Assembly (NCBI GenBank): GCA_963969595.1
Contig: OZ018413.1
Span: 7,934,211 to 7,998,210, forward strand
Direction: 5' to 3'
Length of the DNA: 64,000 nucleotides
From: Neckera pumila
Lineage: Eukaryota; Streptophyta; Bryopsida; Hypnales; Neckeraceae
In this document: positions 36,301 to 48,639 of the stretch, piece after piece
Layout: each line of letters starts with the position of its first letter
How positions within the stretch are numbered: the stretch's first letter is position 1
Notes under the pieces: generated by a model
What the model was told of the DNA's origin: nothing
Databases searched by the model: none
The model's input: only the letters and a program-made list of their open reading frames with translations
Made by a program: the position numbers and the translations under genes

Positions 36301-39300
36301 GTAACCGCATACTTTGGGAACTCAGGAACTTGTCAACTGGCTTATTGCTGATGTTTCCACAGGCTAGGGCACTGCAGAACCAAGACTTACTGGATCAAAA
36401 CGGAAAGCTGGTAAACTGTTCATGCCCTCGGTTGGAATTTCTAGCAAGTGGTGTAAGCGTGACTTCGCTAAATTTCTATTGCCACTGACCTTTGAATGAG
36501 AATGCGGTTTTCTCATGTCATTTATACTTTCTACAACCTCTCACTTTGAAATTTCATAAGAAATTCATACATATGAAAAAAATGATCTTAACAGATATGA
36601 CTCATGAAGTCAAAAGTGGTATTTCCGTAGGAATTTAGTAATTTCCCAAGAGCACACTCCTACATATGTTAAAATGGGAAAATCTCACAGTGGGTACAAC
36701 AGCAAACGTCAATTTCGTTAAATTGGCGGGATTCCACGACTTTGGAACTTTTCAGGGCGTGCGGACTGACACGTACAAATCAATACCAATCCTAATTTGT
36801 GGAGCTTTGAGTCGATGAACGACACAATTTTGGTGCCCAGATTCGCGCCAATTTGACGAAATTGGGCACACGGCACCATGCACTGCAACAAGGAAGTACT
36901 GTACACTGCAGGCTAAACAGTGCGCAGGGCACTTTGCTGTGTTGACTGTTGTGGGGTTTTGCAGTTCAACTGACACAATTAGTATCCTCTACCGTCTTTG
37001 CCTTTGCGGTAAATACATATTATTGGAACAATTTGTTGTTGTTGTAGGAAAGGCGATGGGAGGATATGAATTGCAGGCTCGAAGAGCTGCAAGCAACGCA
37101 TAAAGCTGAGTATGCAACTCTGCAGAAGAAGTATGAAACACTCAAGGTTAGGACTCGATCTTTCTACAAAACTTGGAAGTTTCGTTTCTCACTTTCACGC
37201 CTGTAAACATACAGTATATCCGATAGGGTTATGAAAGGCAGTATCCAGTTCTCTGACCTCGGAGAAGGGTATTGTAGAGCACTGCTCGTGAGAACCGCAC
37301 GCAGAACTCGGAGCTGAAGAAGGCCTTGGAGATGAACCGGTTGGGTCTGCATTCAATACAGAAAAAGTTCGATGACATGCAGGTGGAGCAAAAAGAGTTG
37401 ACTCTCCAGAATGAGCTCTTGGAGCAACAGGTTGAAAATTAATGCTTCTTCTAAACACATTCATGGTTAATTTCATTAAAATGGCGGCATTCCAGAACTT
37501 TGGCACTTTTGCAGTTCCGAATGGTCGTTCTGAAATCTATACCTGTCCTAGATGGTTTAGAACAGCTGTTCTGAAATCTATGCCTGTCCTAGATGGTCAA
37601 AATGGCACGCCGTCAAAATGGCACGCCGTCAAAATGGCACGCCGTCAAAATGGCACACGGAATACCGCCATTTTAACGAAATTTCCCATATTCATACATA
37701 GTCAGTCGACTATATGAGAAAAGGGATGAAGGAATTTTTTATTTAACTGGTTGATTTCAGATAAAATGGCAAGGTTTTGTACAATTGTACCAATATATAT
37801 CAATATCTATCCTAGTTCTAAAATGGGAAACTGCTTGCGCATCTCTTTTTTGGCCATTGGAAACTTGCCAATTTAATTGGAATTGCTTTGATGCTACTGA
37901 CACAGGGTAGAGTACAGGGTTAACAATGACCGGGGACATGGTTAAAATTCTCGTCCCGTTCAAAGTCTCAGGATAGAATTCATTACTGTGGTTGATTCCT
38001 TCCCTCAGGACTTCGAACACAACATGGCTTTAAGCATCTCCTACTGTAGGGTCATTTTGTGCTATTCGTCAACTTTGTGTACAAGTTGCCACCCTATTGA
38101 TAATAACTTAGACAGTCATGTTTATTAAAGTGGCTTGGCATAAAGTGCCATAATTGTGACGTTCAAGCACACAGAGCTCTAAAACTTAGGACTGGTATAG
38201 ATCTGAGGTTCCTGAAGGGCACTTGACTGGAAAGTGCAAATGTCTTGAAATTTCACCATTTTAATAATACAACAATTTAGGTTCTTAAACATTAATCTCT
38301 GTCTTGAAAATTGAGGTAACTGTTCATGCTCTGACTGTTTCGTAGGTGTACTATTTCACAGGTGAAGAATCTGCAGGGTCAAGAAATGTCATCAACAATT
38401 GCACATTATGACCATGAACTGCGCAAGGTTCGGTGCTATTCATTTATATTTATGAGTAACTGGTTCCATGAGATGTCAATTACTCTGTACCCCAGTTTGC
38501 AAAACCTTGATATAAGAAATGAACTTCTTGCTGAGACGAAGCAAAGTTAAAACTGAAGCTCCGTGTAAAGCTCTCAGATCAAAATTAGGGGCAATTGAAA
38601 TGAACTACACGGACTAGTACTGATTCAAGGTCAATTCATCAATGCAGGTTCGGGCTTCTCTAGGTGGAGAGAAGGCACAACTTCTGGTGGAATTGGTACA
38701 CTTATTCTACGATAAGAAAGTCAATATTTACGTTAAGAAAAAACAACCAGTGTTAACTTGCTCAAGACCAAAAGATATCTTGAGAGTTATCATACTGTCA
38801 AGTCAAAGGCAGTGCATTATGACGACTGTACCAGTTTGCTGTAAACTTGGCAGCCTTCGCCCTGCTTTGACACTGATTTCAACGACTGCCTTTCAATTTC
38901 TCATTGAGGGTTTGTCGACGATTGTGAGGAAAGAGGACTGTGTCCGCTTAAATTTTTTTAAGCATTGTTTTTTCATACATGCAACAGGCTTCATTGCGGC
39001 GCAGCAACCACAATCTACGGGCTGAAGTGGAAGATTGGCGAGATAAATTCAGGACCTTAAGTCAACATTACTCTGGTTTAGAAGACCTTGGCTGTCACAC
39101 ACAGAATTCCTCCAACAGACGATCCTCGTCGAAGCCATGCCACAACATCCACAGTACCGCAGGTTCCAAATCAGATTCGCCAAGGACCACGGTTGTCAAA
39201 GGGGGATGCAGATTGCCATCGCCTCAAAAGGTATGATAAATGTCCCGATAAACATTAAGCTTAGCTTTGACAACAGTCAGCTGTGGTCATATGCTTTAGA

Positions 39301-42300
39301 ATAGCGGATTTTAGCGCACCAATAACGTGATCAGCTCATCGTAACATTTTAAATTCAGCCATGAGCCAAGGTGACTTTGTGAAGTCATTAACGCTTGTAG
39401 TTAACTTTGTCGATTTGACATGTTCCAAGTTAGCATGCAGTCAAGTACTGGCTTCCTACTCTTCTTTCAATTTAGCCCCAAAAGTTTCATAATCTTAGAA
39501 ACTTATTTGTTGAATTTTTAGCCACTGACAAAGTGAAATATTTCACTGCCTCTTTCCTGCGACTCTTCAAGGGAAGAATATCCTAAATCATGTTATGACA
39601 CTCATGAGCTCAATCCTTGGCCGAAATTCAATGCGGGTTCCCTGAAATGTAAATCTATATTGATCAGAGATTGTTAGAGTTTTGTGACGTCGAATGTCAC
39701 AATTTTGGCGCTTTGTAACATGCCAATATAGCGAAATTGACATTTCAGAAACTAGTACTTCCAAGTGATTAGAGCTTTGAATACTAGGACTTTGAAGTGC
39801 TGAGATTGGTTTTGAGGTGGCCAAGGAAACTTTGAGCTCTTTAATCTAGGATAGGTATGGACTTGAGGTTCAATTGGGCAACTCAAATGGCTCCATTTTT
39901 CAGTTTGGCAAGGCAAAACTGCCCCAGTTCCAGCCTTCATTTGATTTCAATTTCAATGTACTAGTGCGGCAAATACTCTAAAAAACAGGACTAGTATAGC
40001 TTAGGTTTCAAGATGGCCACTTTAATAAGTGCCAATGCCATGACTATCCAATATTACACAAAATTGATGATTTTGTTTACCAGTTGTTTGTACTAAGAAA
40101 AGATGTTGAAATTTTGGGGAATTTATTTTTTCAAAAAACAAAAATGTTGTATGTTGAAAAAGAATATTGGCAAAAAAGATGTTGAAATTTTGGGGAATTT
40201 ATTTTTTCAAAAAACAAAAATTTTGTATGTTGAAAAAGAATGTTGGCAAAAAAATTCTATTTTTAGCATCTATTGAACCTTATTCTCTGGCAAAATTACT
40301 CCCTTTGTTTCTGAAAAGACCCATGTTTCCTTTGTATTTTACAAAGGCAACACAAGGCTTTTTCAGAGTCAGAGGTAGTAAATATTTGGCTTAGAGGTGC
40401 TGACCTTGCCCTACATTGGTGGTAGGAATGAAGTTCAAGAATTCAACAAATTTTCTTTGAAATCTATGTTTTCTTTCCAAATCCAAGAGAAGCATTGCTT
40501 GTGATTCTTTTTGCAAGATTTAAAGTCAATTTTGTTATATTGGCAGGATTAAAAATGCTAAAATTGCAATACAAATGATATCTTGGTCAAAACTACAAGT
40601 CATATATATGTGCCTACAACTTTTTTAATAAAACTTTAAAAATTGTGACTCTCAACTATTTAAAAACTTTGAAAATTAGGACAAATATTGTCAAGGCGTT
40701 AGCAATGACAAAAATGCCAATGTTGACAATATTCTCCAAAATATCAAAAATGAAGTTATTTCAAATGAATTTCTTTTCTTTACAAAGTTGATTATGTGTG
40801 ATATCTTGCATTCAAATGAAGCAATGTTCTTCACCATGTGTAGAAAGCCTTTTTAACTTGATAGAAAAGCAACAATCTAAGACCAAAGGTTATGCCAAAG
40901 GATACTAAGGTAGCCTCAAACAAAGGATGATTCCCTAATTTGATCCTATCTCCTTGGACCTTTGATAGTGTTTTAAAAACCCATACACATAGTAATTGAA
41001 TGTTATGAAGCCTCAATTAACCAAACAATATAGAGGGTGTGTAGATGTGTGGGGATGACGGATGTGCTGGGAGCAACATTTCTTCAACGGCATCAGTAGC
41101 GGGGCCATCATCTAAGAATATAGGAACATCTCTTGTACAAGGTACACTAGGCAAAAATGGTTCTTTACATGGCTCAAAGGCAAAGGGAAACGCCCTCTCT
41201 CGAACTAGAAGTAATCAAGCTGATGGTGCCTTCCTACGTACAAGTTCTTCCTTTAAATCAGAGCAGGTAACTCTTGCCTTGTTCATCTAATATTTGTATA
41301 TCATCTTTTTGACAAATACTTTCACTACTTTTGTACTATCAAGCATCAACCAAACAAGTTCAATGTTGTTAAATTGGCAGAAATGTACAACATTGGCACT
41401 TTTCATAGCGAGTAACATGGAAACTAAACCTGTATTGTCTTTTAAGTCTTTTTTAGAGTTGTGAGCATATCAATATCACAATTTGGCACTTTGAATTGTG
41501 CCAATATGATCAATTTGACGTTCCATTTCAAATAGTGTTTATTTTCTAAAATATCTCCCAATTGCACAATTGCACAAAGATGTTAAAAACCTCATATTAG
41601 ATACATTGGCACATTTAATGCCTAGGCCATATAGATTCTTCATTTAGGAGGCAAAGGCATTGCTTGCAAGGTTTTAATATGTTTTTGTTTATTCAAGATA
41701 TTGGAGTTGATTATAAAGGTCATCCCCAATTGTAACAGTGGTGTCAGAGGAAGGTTTAACTAAGAATAGTACTACCTTCGTCTCAAAATAAATCTATGGT
41801 CTCTAGTGGGAAACTAGGAAACTAGTCAAGGTACCATTGATTGATTTTGAGACAAAGGGAGTACAAAAAAAACAAAAAGAACAAGCTCCATCAAACCCCA
41901 ATTTTGGTGCTCCAAGGACTTTTTGTCTTGCATTTTTCTCAAACTCCAACTCCAAGTCCTACATTGCACAAACTTTACAATGCACAAACTTTACAATTAA
42001 CTCTTATTGCAATGATAAAGTGGTAGAGAAGCTTGCATTGTAAGAACCAATGGTCCTATATTACCTCCCAATGCCCTGTTTCATTCTCCCTAATTCGTTG
42101 GTTAAGAATGGCTTAGGAAGGGGCTGGTTAATGCAATGTTGTATAGTGGGACACCCTCACACGAGGGCCTCCCGTCGTATGAAAGCCCTGCCACAAGGGC
42201 AGGAGCCTAAGCTTGAGGACGGGGCCCTCACACAACGGGAGGCCTGCGTGTGAGCATCCCACTGTGTTAAGCATGTGGGATTTCCCAACCCTTGGTACTC

Positions 42301-44088
42301 GTTACAATGCTTGGCACTGTAACAAGTGCCAAGCACTAGGAGAAGAGCTTTATGCTCCATAATTGAAGGTATTTTCTAAAGAGTGCTGGAGTCAAAGTGC
42401 TTAACGGCATCTATTTTACTGGCAGCTTGAATTGGCAAACAAACCCAATGCCCAAGCTATGTTGAAAACTACTGGAAAGACCCGATTTCACATGGATGTT
42501 ACATCACAGATCCCCAGAACCAGTCAAGCCCAAACTGAACATTGTGAACTGCAATCTAATTCAGAGTACAGCAATAAAACATCCAGAAAAGAATATGTTC
42601 CATGACCAAACATGGTGAACAGGGGACAGTGTCCAATAAATTCCTAACAAACCTACGCCTTTCAGAACACTGGTTAAAAACATACATGAACTTCCTTTCA
42701 ATGCCCCTGGTCCTTTGAGTGGTACACCATCTTGGTTGCCAAGTCTTCCAGTTGATTTCAACCATTCAAGCACACACTGGAAGATTATTACATTAAAGTG
42801 AACGTGTAATAAAATAATAACGTTATCATAACGTATGATAACTACACTATTGGCAGTACAAGAATGCACAAAGAGCTGAAATTCCTGAGACTTCCGAAAG
42901 CGAAGTTGGTTCCACGCCAGTTGAGGAAGAAGACGTGCTTGCTGCCCACTGCCGAGCCACCAAGTTGAAGGTACTGACACATTTCAAATAGGTAAACTGT
43001 CCTCTGCTTCCAATAAATAAAGGCATCAACTATATGAAGCTAGCAGCACATAAACCACGAAAAACAAGAACAAATTACAAGAACAAATTACAAAATGCAA
43101 GATGAAGGTCTCACTAGAAGGTAAAGCACAGGAAGTGTCATGTCCTTTTGATTGATAATATGGCATAAACACACTAGGACCCTGATAATGGGACCCATTA
43201 GTCGGGGTATAGACACCTTTGATAAAAACTATGAATTTACAATAACATAATTCTAATGCTCATTTTAGTACCTATCTATGACAACTCGTTGGAGATCCAA
43301 GGCACACAACAAATTAGGAACATGTGCATTATCGCAGACCTCCGCAAGGTGAATGTCCCCCCTGGGAACATTCTCCAAGGGAGGTTGCCCAAATGTATTC
43401 TACCCCGAAAATCACGATCTAAAGTGACCTAAATGAAAGGCAGCTTGTCTGGGTGTGTGGAGTCATAAAACAGAGGTTGCACAAAGGGCTTGACCAGAAC
43501 TACCCACTGATCTCAGATTCAAACGTGCCTATCACAGTTTGCATCATAAAGGTTTCAGACGAAACTTAGAAATTGAGTGGCCCAAAAGAATAGCTAAAGT
43601 CGGTCTAAGAGAGTACTCACGTACACAAAGTTTCGTGTGAGAATGAGGTGGGAAGAAACGGCTGCACAATGTCGACTTCATGTCAGTGAAGAATCTAGTG
43701 CGGGGAGTGGACGGGAGCAGGGCACGACAGATCTCGTGGAGGCCAAAAGTGACGTCGAGCCGACTGGAGTTTTTGGCCCAGTCATGATGTTCCTCGCTTG
43801 CTTACTTGCCCTTGGGGTCAGCCATCTTCCCTTTCCGAACCTTCTGCCAGAATAGTTCAGAAAAAAATACTTGCTTGGATAGTGTTTGAGAGTATTAGAT
43901 CACAGATCCATTGTCATTAAGTATCCTCTTACAAAACAGCAAAGCGTACCTTAGAAGCTCTTCACTTACAGGATGACGATTCTTTTGCATGTCTTGTTCT
44001 CAGAATCCTCAGAAAACGGGATGAAGAAGAGCTGCTGGAGCAAAAGCCGCCAAGTTCGTGGCACTCTGGCAAGGATAAGAATGATTGA
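33375..44088 (+). CDS. Long coiled-coil protein, family not recognised
   Basis: Seventeen exons: 33375-33722, 34160-34233, 35295-35413, 35723-35865, 36102-36194, 36363-36410, 37048-37146, 37278-37430, 38362-38427, 38648-38695, 38988-39230, 41045-41266, 42426-42596, 42857-42970, 43269-43348, 43687-43768, 43972-44088. They give 739 residues with phases agreeing throughout. The first ~116 residues are Ser/Pro-rich (VFVPHYEVYANKKKVQYARP). From about 120 to 420 the chain is heptad-like, Glu/Lys/Leu/Ala-rich, for example QQQEIERLNVEAAEARI and ERRWEDMNCRLEELQ. A disordered basic/Ser tail follows, ending in DDDSFACLVLRILRKRDEEE. The donor sites of exons 13 and 16 are weak and the last five exons are less certain. 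If the donor at 43769 is not used, translation continues to a stop at 43855 through a hydrophobic segment. Role unknown; scaffold or cytoskeletal function is inference only. Confidence 0.75.
36705..36866. mobile_element. Short TIR element in an intron (~162 bp), copy 1
   Basis: CAATTTCGTTAAATTGGCG and CGCCAATTTGACGAAATTG are inverted ends. The interior has CACGACTTTGGAACTTTT. Relatives lie at 39590-39748 and 41358-41522 in introns of the same gene. Confidence 0.75.
37455..37692. mobile_element. TIR element with 16-bp internal repeats, intron 8
   Basis: ATTTCATTAAAATGGCGGCA at the left pairs with TACCGCCATTTTAACGAAAT at the right. Inside, GTCAAAATGGCACGCC is repeated about four times, and the sequence around CTGAAATCTATACCTGTCCT is duplicated. 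A partial relative is at 23536-23665. Confidence 0.82.
39590..39748. mobile_element. Short TIR element in an intron, copy 2
   Basis: The right end, GCCAATATAGCGAAATTGAC, and the interior word CACAATTTTGGCGCTTTG match the copy at 36705. The left end is more decayed. Confidence 0.5.
40101..40255. repeat. Tandem duplication, 76-bp unit, intron 11
   Basis: AGATGTTGAAATTTTGGGGA starts at 40101 and 40177, and both units continue to AAAGAATxTTGGCAAAAAA with only a few differences. Confidence 0.9.
41358..41522. mobile_element. Short TIR element in an intron, copy 3
   Basis: TTCAATGTTGTTAAATTGGC and GCCAATATGATCAATTTGAC are inverted ends. The interior CACAATTTGGCACTTTGAA matches the other copies. 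Confidence 0.65.
42135..42330. repeat. GC-rich inverted repeat in intron 12
   Basis: GTGGGACACCCTCACACGAG pairs with CTCACACAACGGGAGGCCTG and GTGTGAGCATCCCACTG. A second small hairpin is GCTTGGCACTGTAACAAGTGCCAAGC at 42310-42335. It is much richer in GC than its surroundings. Confidence 0.65.
43769..43855 (+). other. Possible alternative C-terminus with a membrane segment
   Basis: Read-through of exon 16 adds VFGPVMMFLACLLALGVSH followed by a short Pro-rich end and a TAG stop. The segment is about 20 hydrophobic residues close to the terminus, as in tail-anchored proteins. It could be an intron-retention isoform or simply intron sequence. Confidence 0.35.
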
Positions 44089-44950
44089 AGCTTCACTGGA
44101 TTCTTCGTTTCGACTATTTAAGCTGCTGCTTCGAAATGATGAACAGTTTGTGTGCGTTGTCCACAGGGCTCCTCATCTTTCTACCAATGACAGCCCTCTC
44201 TGAAGCAACCAAGCACCCAAATGAGAATGCAGTGAAATTAGGCGTCCTTAGGAAAAAACAAAGACAAGTACCATGGCTTGATGTATTTACTATCCTGTGC
44301 AATTCTACGAGAGAGAAACAAAGATTCGTCATTGATGAGAACGAGAACTAAACCCAGGTTGACCAAGAGGCGTACAGAATTATCAGTTGGAACTGAATTC
44401 CAGTTTCGTACAAGCAAATGGCGTCTCACTCTGGCCACCCTTTAACAGTGGTTACATAGTAGATTCTTTGAGGTTCTGTATGTTGAAAACAAAACCTTTC
44501 AATTGTACCCTAAACAGGAATTTAGTAATATTATACTTTTTTAGAAACTTTTAAACAGCATCATAAAGTGAATCTCCCCATAAGTCATAGTTGATCATAT
44601 GGAGGCCTTCCTCTGATAGTGGGAACTCAAGTGCCAAGTCTCCTCGACCAACTCTGCAAAAACTCTGCAAAAGGCATTAGCAAATCGTAGTGCAGGTTGG
44701 AAAATGCTGCATTGTTAGTGCGCACAATATCAAGCTCACTAACGTAATTCATCATCTGCATCAGAAAGTTCAACCCACATGACAACAACAGCTCCACGAT
44801 AACATGCAAAATGCAAGTCCAATCACCACAGATTACTAACAGAATTAGCAGTCTCAATGCCTCACAAAGTGGCAGGATATATCCAAGCTTTTGAATATTT
44901 AAAAAGTTGTTGAAATTCAATCGTAGGCCCTCTATTCAAGCAGGATCTAA
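44089..44950. other. Convergent intergenic region
   Basis: It contains the 3' UTRs of the coiled-coil gene (plus) and the SURP/CID gene (minus). No further gene was seen; short frames on both strands lack domains. Confidence 0.5.
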
Positions 44951-47662
44951 TTATCTAGCTGCTGCCCTCGCACTCAAGATTGTATGATAGTTAGTACTCC
45001 GTTGTTTTCTGTACGAGGAATACACGTCATCATATTGGCTAGCTTCATTTGGGTCAGCACTAGCTCCTAGACCAAGGCGCCCTGAGCCTGTCATACCAGG
45101 TCGATGCTCGAGGCTTCCATCTGGCATGGTACCCGTTTCTGGGTCTATCTGCATGCTATTTGGAGGAGGAATGCGAGCACCTCCTTCTCTGCCGCTATCC
45201 TCGTCTCCTTCATCACCATTTTTCATCGAATCGTTTGCAGCAACTTGTCCTTCTAATGGATCAACCTCGCCAATCTCCTTGAAAAACTTGGTTACTCGCT
45301 CTAGGATATAAGAATCTGAGGCTGTAGAGGGAGGAATGACGGTCGGAATATCGAGAGGGCTCAAAGGAGAATAAGGGACCCCACTTCCGATTTGCATCTT
45401 CCTGACCATGCCAGGAATCAATCCAGGCGGGAAAAGTGGATAGGCATTTTGATCCGCTGGGCGAACTGGAGTAGGCAATGCTGCAAGGGGCGGCGTTTGT
45501 GTTGGAACGGGAGCTGGCAGAGGAGCTAGAAACGGTGGCCCAGTCATCGAGGGGTATAACGACGGTATTGAGGTCGCTAAGAACTGTTGAGCAGGATTGG
45601 AAGGATTAAATTGGACGCCAGCTCCGTAAAACTGAGGAGGGGCTTGAAATGTCGACTGCGGCTGCTCTGGTGGCTGCGGTGGAGCAATAGGTGGCGGTTG
45701 CGGTGCTTGATCTGGTTGTTGCCACTGGCTCCCATATTGAAATTGTACTGCAGAACATAAAACAAGAAAGAGAGTTGATCCAGATTCAATAACGAAGAGC
45801 CTGTTCACAGAGTTTAAAAGCCTCTACAAAGTATAAGATACAATCAACATCTTAGGTCCATAAAGCTCCCTCATCAATTCCTATTATTATTGACCTGAAG
45901 TCAACATTTTTTAACACAAAGCGGAAAATGTAGCTTAGGTCACTTAAAGGATGCTTACCGGCTGAAGAATGTTTCATTGTAGGTGCCGCTGGAGGAGGGG
46001 GTCCAGCCACCATCTCACCCTCTAAAGTATTGATGGTATCCATATCATAAACTTCCTTGGCACCCCAAAATTGAAGGATCTTCTGTAAGCGATCTTGATT
46101 CATGGCCATGTCTTTTGGATTATGAAAGATGGCAGCCAACATGGTACCCAAAGCTGGCTTGAAGGCAAGCGCTAAAGAGTCTAGCTCCTTCAAAGTTGCG
46201 CGGTGCTGTAGGCTGTATACAAATGCCACAGGTTGAATATTAATAGAGGAGAAAAATTCGAATTTATGCCAGAAGAAAAATGCCCAAATAAAATTCACGA
46301 AAATCAAGATTGCACGCAATCAAAAAATCATCAATTACAAACTGACGGATTCATATATTCCGTCACGTGCTTCCAAGGTCAATAGTGGGCAACTCCACCC
46401 GGGATAAGTACTAAACACAGGTGAATGTTGTCCTGGAAGAATATACATACCCTTGAAAATACACTCAGAAATCGACAACGAAAACATTACTCGGGGCCGG
46501 AGGTGCTAAAATGAGTCCCAAGTGCAACATGTCGAAGGTTTCACAAAGCGGAAACATGTATCCCATTGCACGTTTATTAAATTCGTAAAAGAAAAGGAAG
46601 AGTAGAAACCGAACCTGTTGAATAGGATGTCATTCGCAAGATAAATAATATATAACTGCCTCTCCACATCGTCCATTGACAAAACTCGATCCTTCAAAAC
46701 TTCCACTATCGCAGGTCCATACGCAGATCTCTGCATGAACCACGATTTTGCTCCCTTAATCGACTCCTTTGTACCTGAAAATATGCGAGGGTGAACAAAC
46801 TAAAGCTTGTAAGACATGTACAAACGGAATCATCAAGTATGATCAAAACATGGTCATGGTAGCAACATGTACCTGTCAAATTATCCAGGATCCCTTTAAG
46901 CTCAGACGCCACTTCCAGAGGAAGTGGTCCCGAGTGAGGTACGACGGGAGCTTGCTGAAAGTTCACTCCACCATAGCTTTCATGTTGAAACTGATCATAG
47001 AACGGTTGAGGATGATGTGGTTGTTCATAATAAGCAGGCGGCGCATTAGGAGGAGCGACTGGTGGCACAGCACTCAGTGCTGGTTTAAGTGGACTGGCAA
47101 AAGCTGCGTTCAAGGAAGAGTTTAAGCCAGGAGTAAGAGACGCACTTTGAGCCGCATTGAGAGCAGCCAGCGCAGGGTTGAACGAAGGTACCGCAGCAGG
47201 AGGAGGAAGATTGTTTGCAACAGGGTTCAAGGTTTGCCAAAGCTTGTAACGATAGTAATCGTGGCCCTCAGCGCCGAATAAGAAAGCATACAGAGGATTT
47301 TCCTTTTGTTTTTCCTTCATCAACGCTTCAAACTGCGGTCCATTCTTACAAGCGTACTCCACAAGTTTGTCGATCCGTTTCTGCAGGTCATTGTCTGCTG
47401 GAGGTTGAACTGGAGTAGGAGGAGGCTCCCAAGGATTAAAGAATCCTGTTGCTAACCCTAATCCAGGTCCTTGAGACGGAATAGCAGCCGGAGGAATTGC
47501 AGCAGACCTAGCGGGATATGAAAATTGCGGTGCATGATAAGGAAATGGAGGAGGAGGAGGAGCATACTGCTGCATCCCAGGAATTGGCGCAACCCCTCCC
47601 GACGGAATTGGAAGAGGGGGTTGCGGGATATAAGAATGCCCATACCCTTGTCCTTGATCCAT
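44951..47662 (-). CDS. SURP and CID domain protein, CHERP-like RNA-processing factor
   Basis: Four exons, complement of 46873-47662, 46615-46774, 45959-46212 and 44951-45747: 666 residues, all phases agreeing. The N-terminus is Pro/Gln-rich. A SURP module lies at about 93-145 ([20 protein letters not shown], then NPLYAFLFG and YYRYKLW). A CID follows at about 250-400 ([55 protein letters not shown]), which in this family binds the RNA polymerase II C-terminal domain. The middle is Pro-rich; the tail reads [19 protein letters not shown] and ends SARAAAR, as in CHERP relatives. Animal CHERP joins the U2 snRNP and pre-mRNA splicing in the nucleus (family knowledge). The Met at 47662 is the first in frame. 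Confidence 0.93.
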
Positions 47663-48166
47663 CTTTCGAAAACCTACACCCTACAACAGCTTCTCTACAA
47701 AAATAATTATCCACACTCACATGGACCGCAGACCCAATAGACTAAAGAGGTCCGAACGTCCTGCAACTGTCTCCCTTCAACGCTCGGAAGACATCCACGA
47801 AAGACGCAAACCACTTCTTAGAACTCTCAAAAATCTGCCTCAATTCTTTTCCATGAATCTGTCCTCCCATGAACACCTCCTACAGAAAGCAGAAAAATCG
47901 ACGACAACAACAACACACTCCCAACCTTGATTTGGAGTAAGCTTACAAATTGGCAAATTCGACGAATACCTTACTTTTAGGTCAGAACTCTGGCCTCGAA
48001 ATGCATTGTCGCCAGAGAGACGAAGTTCCCTACAAAGCGAACGTTGAGAACAGACCACAGTATCAATAAGGATACGGAAGAGGTACTGTAACCCGTGCGG
48101 GTATACGGCCGCACCCCCACGGTATTGTGGACTCGTAAACCACTCCTGGGATTTGTCCCGTACATT
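47663..48166 (-). promoter_or_regulatory. Upstream region of the SURP/CID gene
   Basis: The 5' UTR and promoter of the SURP/CID gene should lie here. No TATA box was identified with confidence. Open frames on both strands carry no domain. Confidence 0.35.
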
Positions 48167-48611
48167 TAAGGTAAAAGACCCCATTGCGGTCAGAATTAGG
48201 AATGTGCCTACATGCCATTGCTGAAATTTTTCAAATTTTTTCCCACACAAAGATGAGTGTGAGAGACAGTGAGGGCATTTGATATTATATTTTTTGGACT
48301 AAGTATGAATTACTTCTGAATTTTTGAAGTGATCAGCCCATAGGAGTCTGTAGGCTACTTCATGACCAACAAAATCTGAATCTAATATGGTCATCTTCCT
48401 ACCCAATGTAGTCACAACATTTTCAAAAATGGAAGACCTAAAAAGTCAATTTTTACAAAAAATTTTACACTGAAAAGTTGGAAGTACCTATTGAGGTCAC
48501 TAATTACTCCATAACTACCATGTAAGGCATTGATTGTGGTCTAAAAAACCACAATGGGGTCATTAGGTGTCCATCATGGGTCATTTGACCGCAATGGGGT
48601 CATTTACCTTA
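48167..48611. mobile_element. 445-bp TIR element, copy 2
   Basis: The ends TAAGGTAAAAGACCCCATTG and CAATGGGGTCATTTACCTTA differ by one base. It is the same length as the copies at 29117 and 54660. Shared interior words include CCTACATGCCATTGCTGAAA. Confidence 0.88.
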
Positions 48612-48639
48612 CGGGGAGGGTTCTGAATCGCAATGATCC

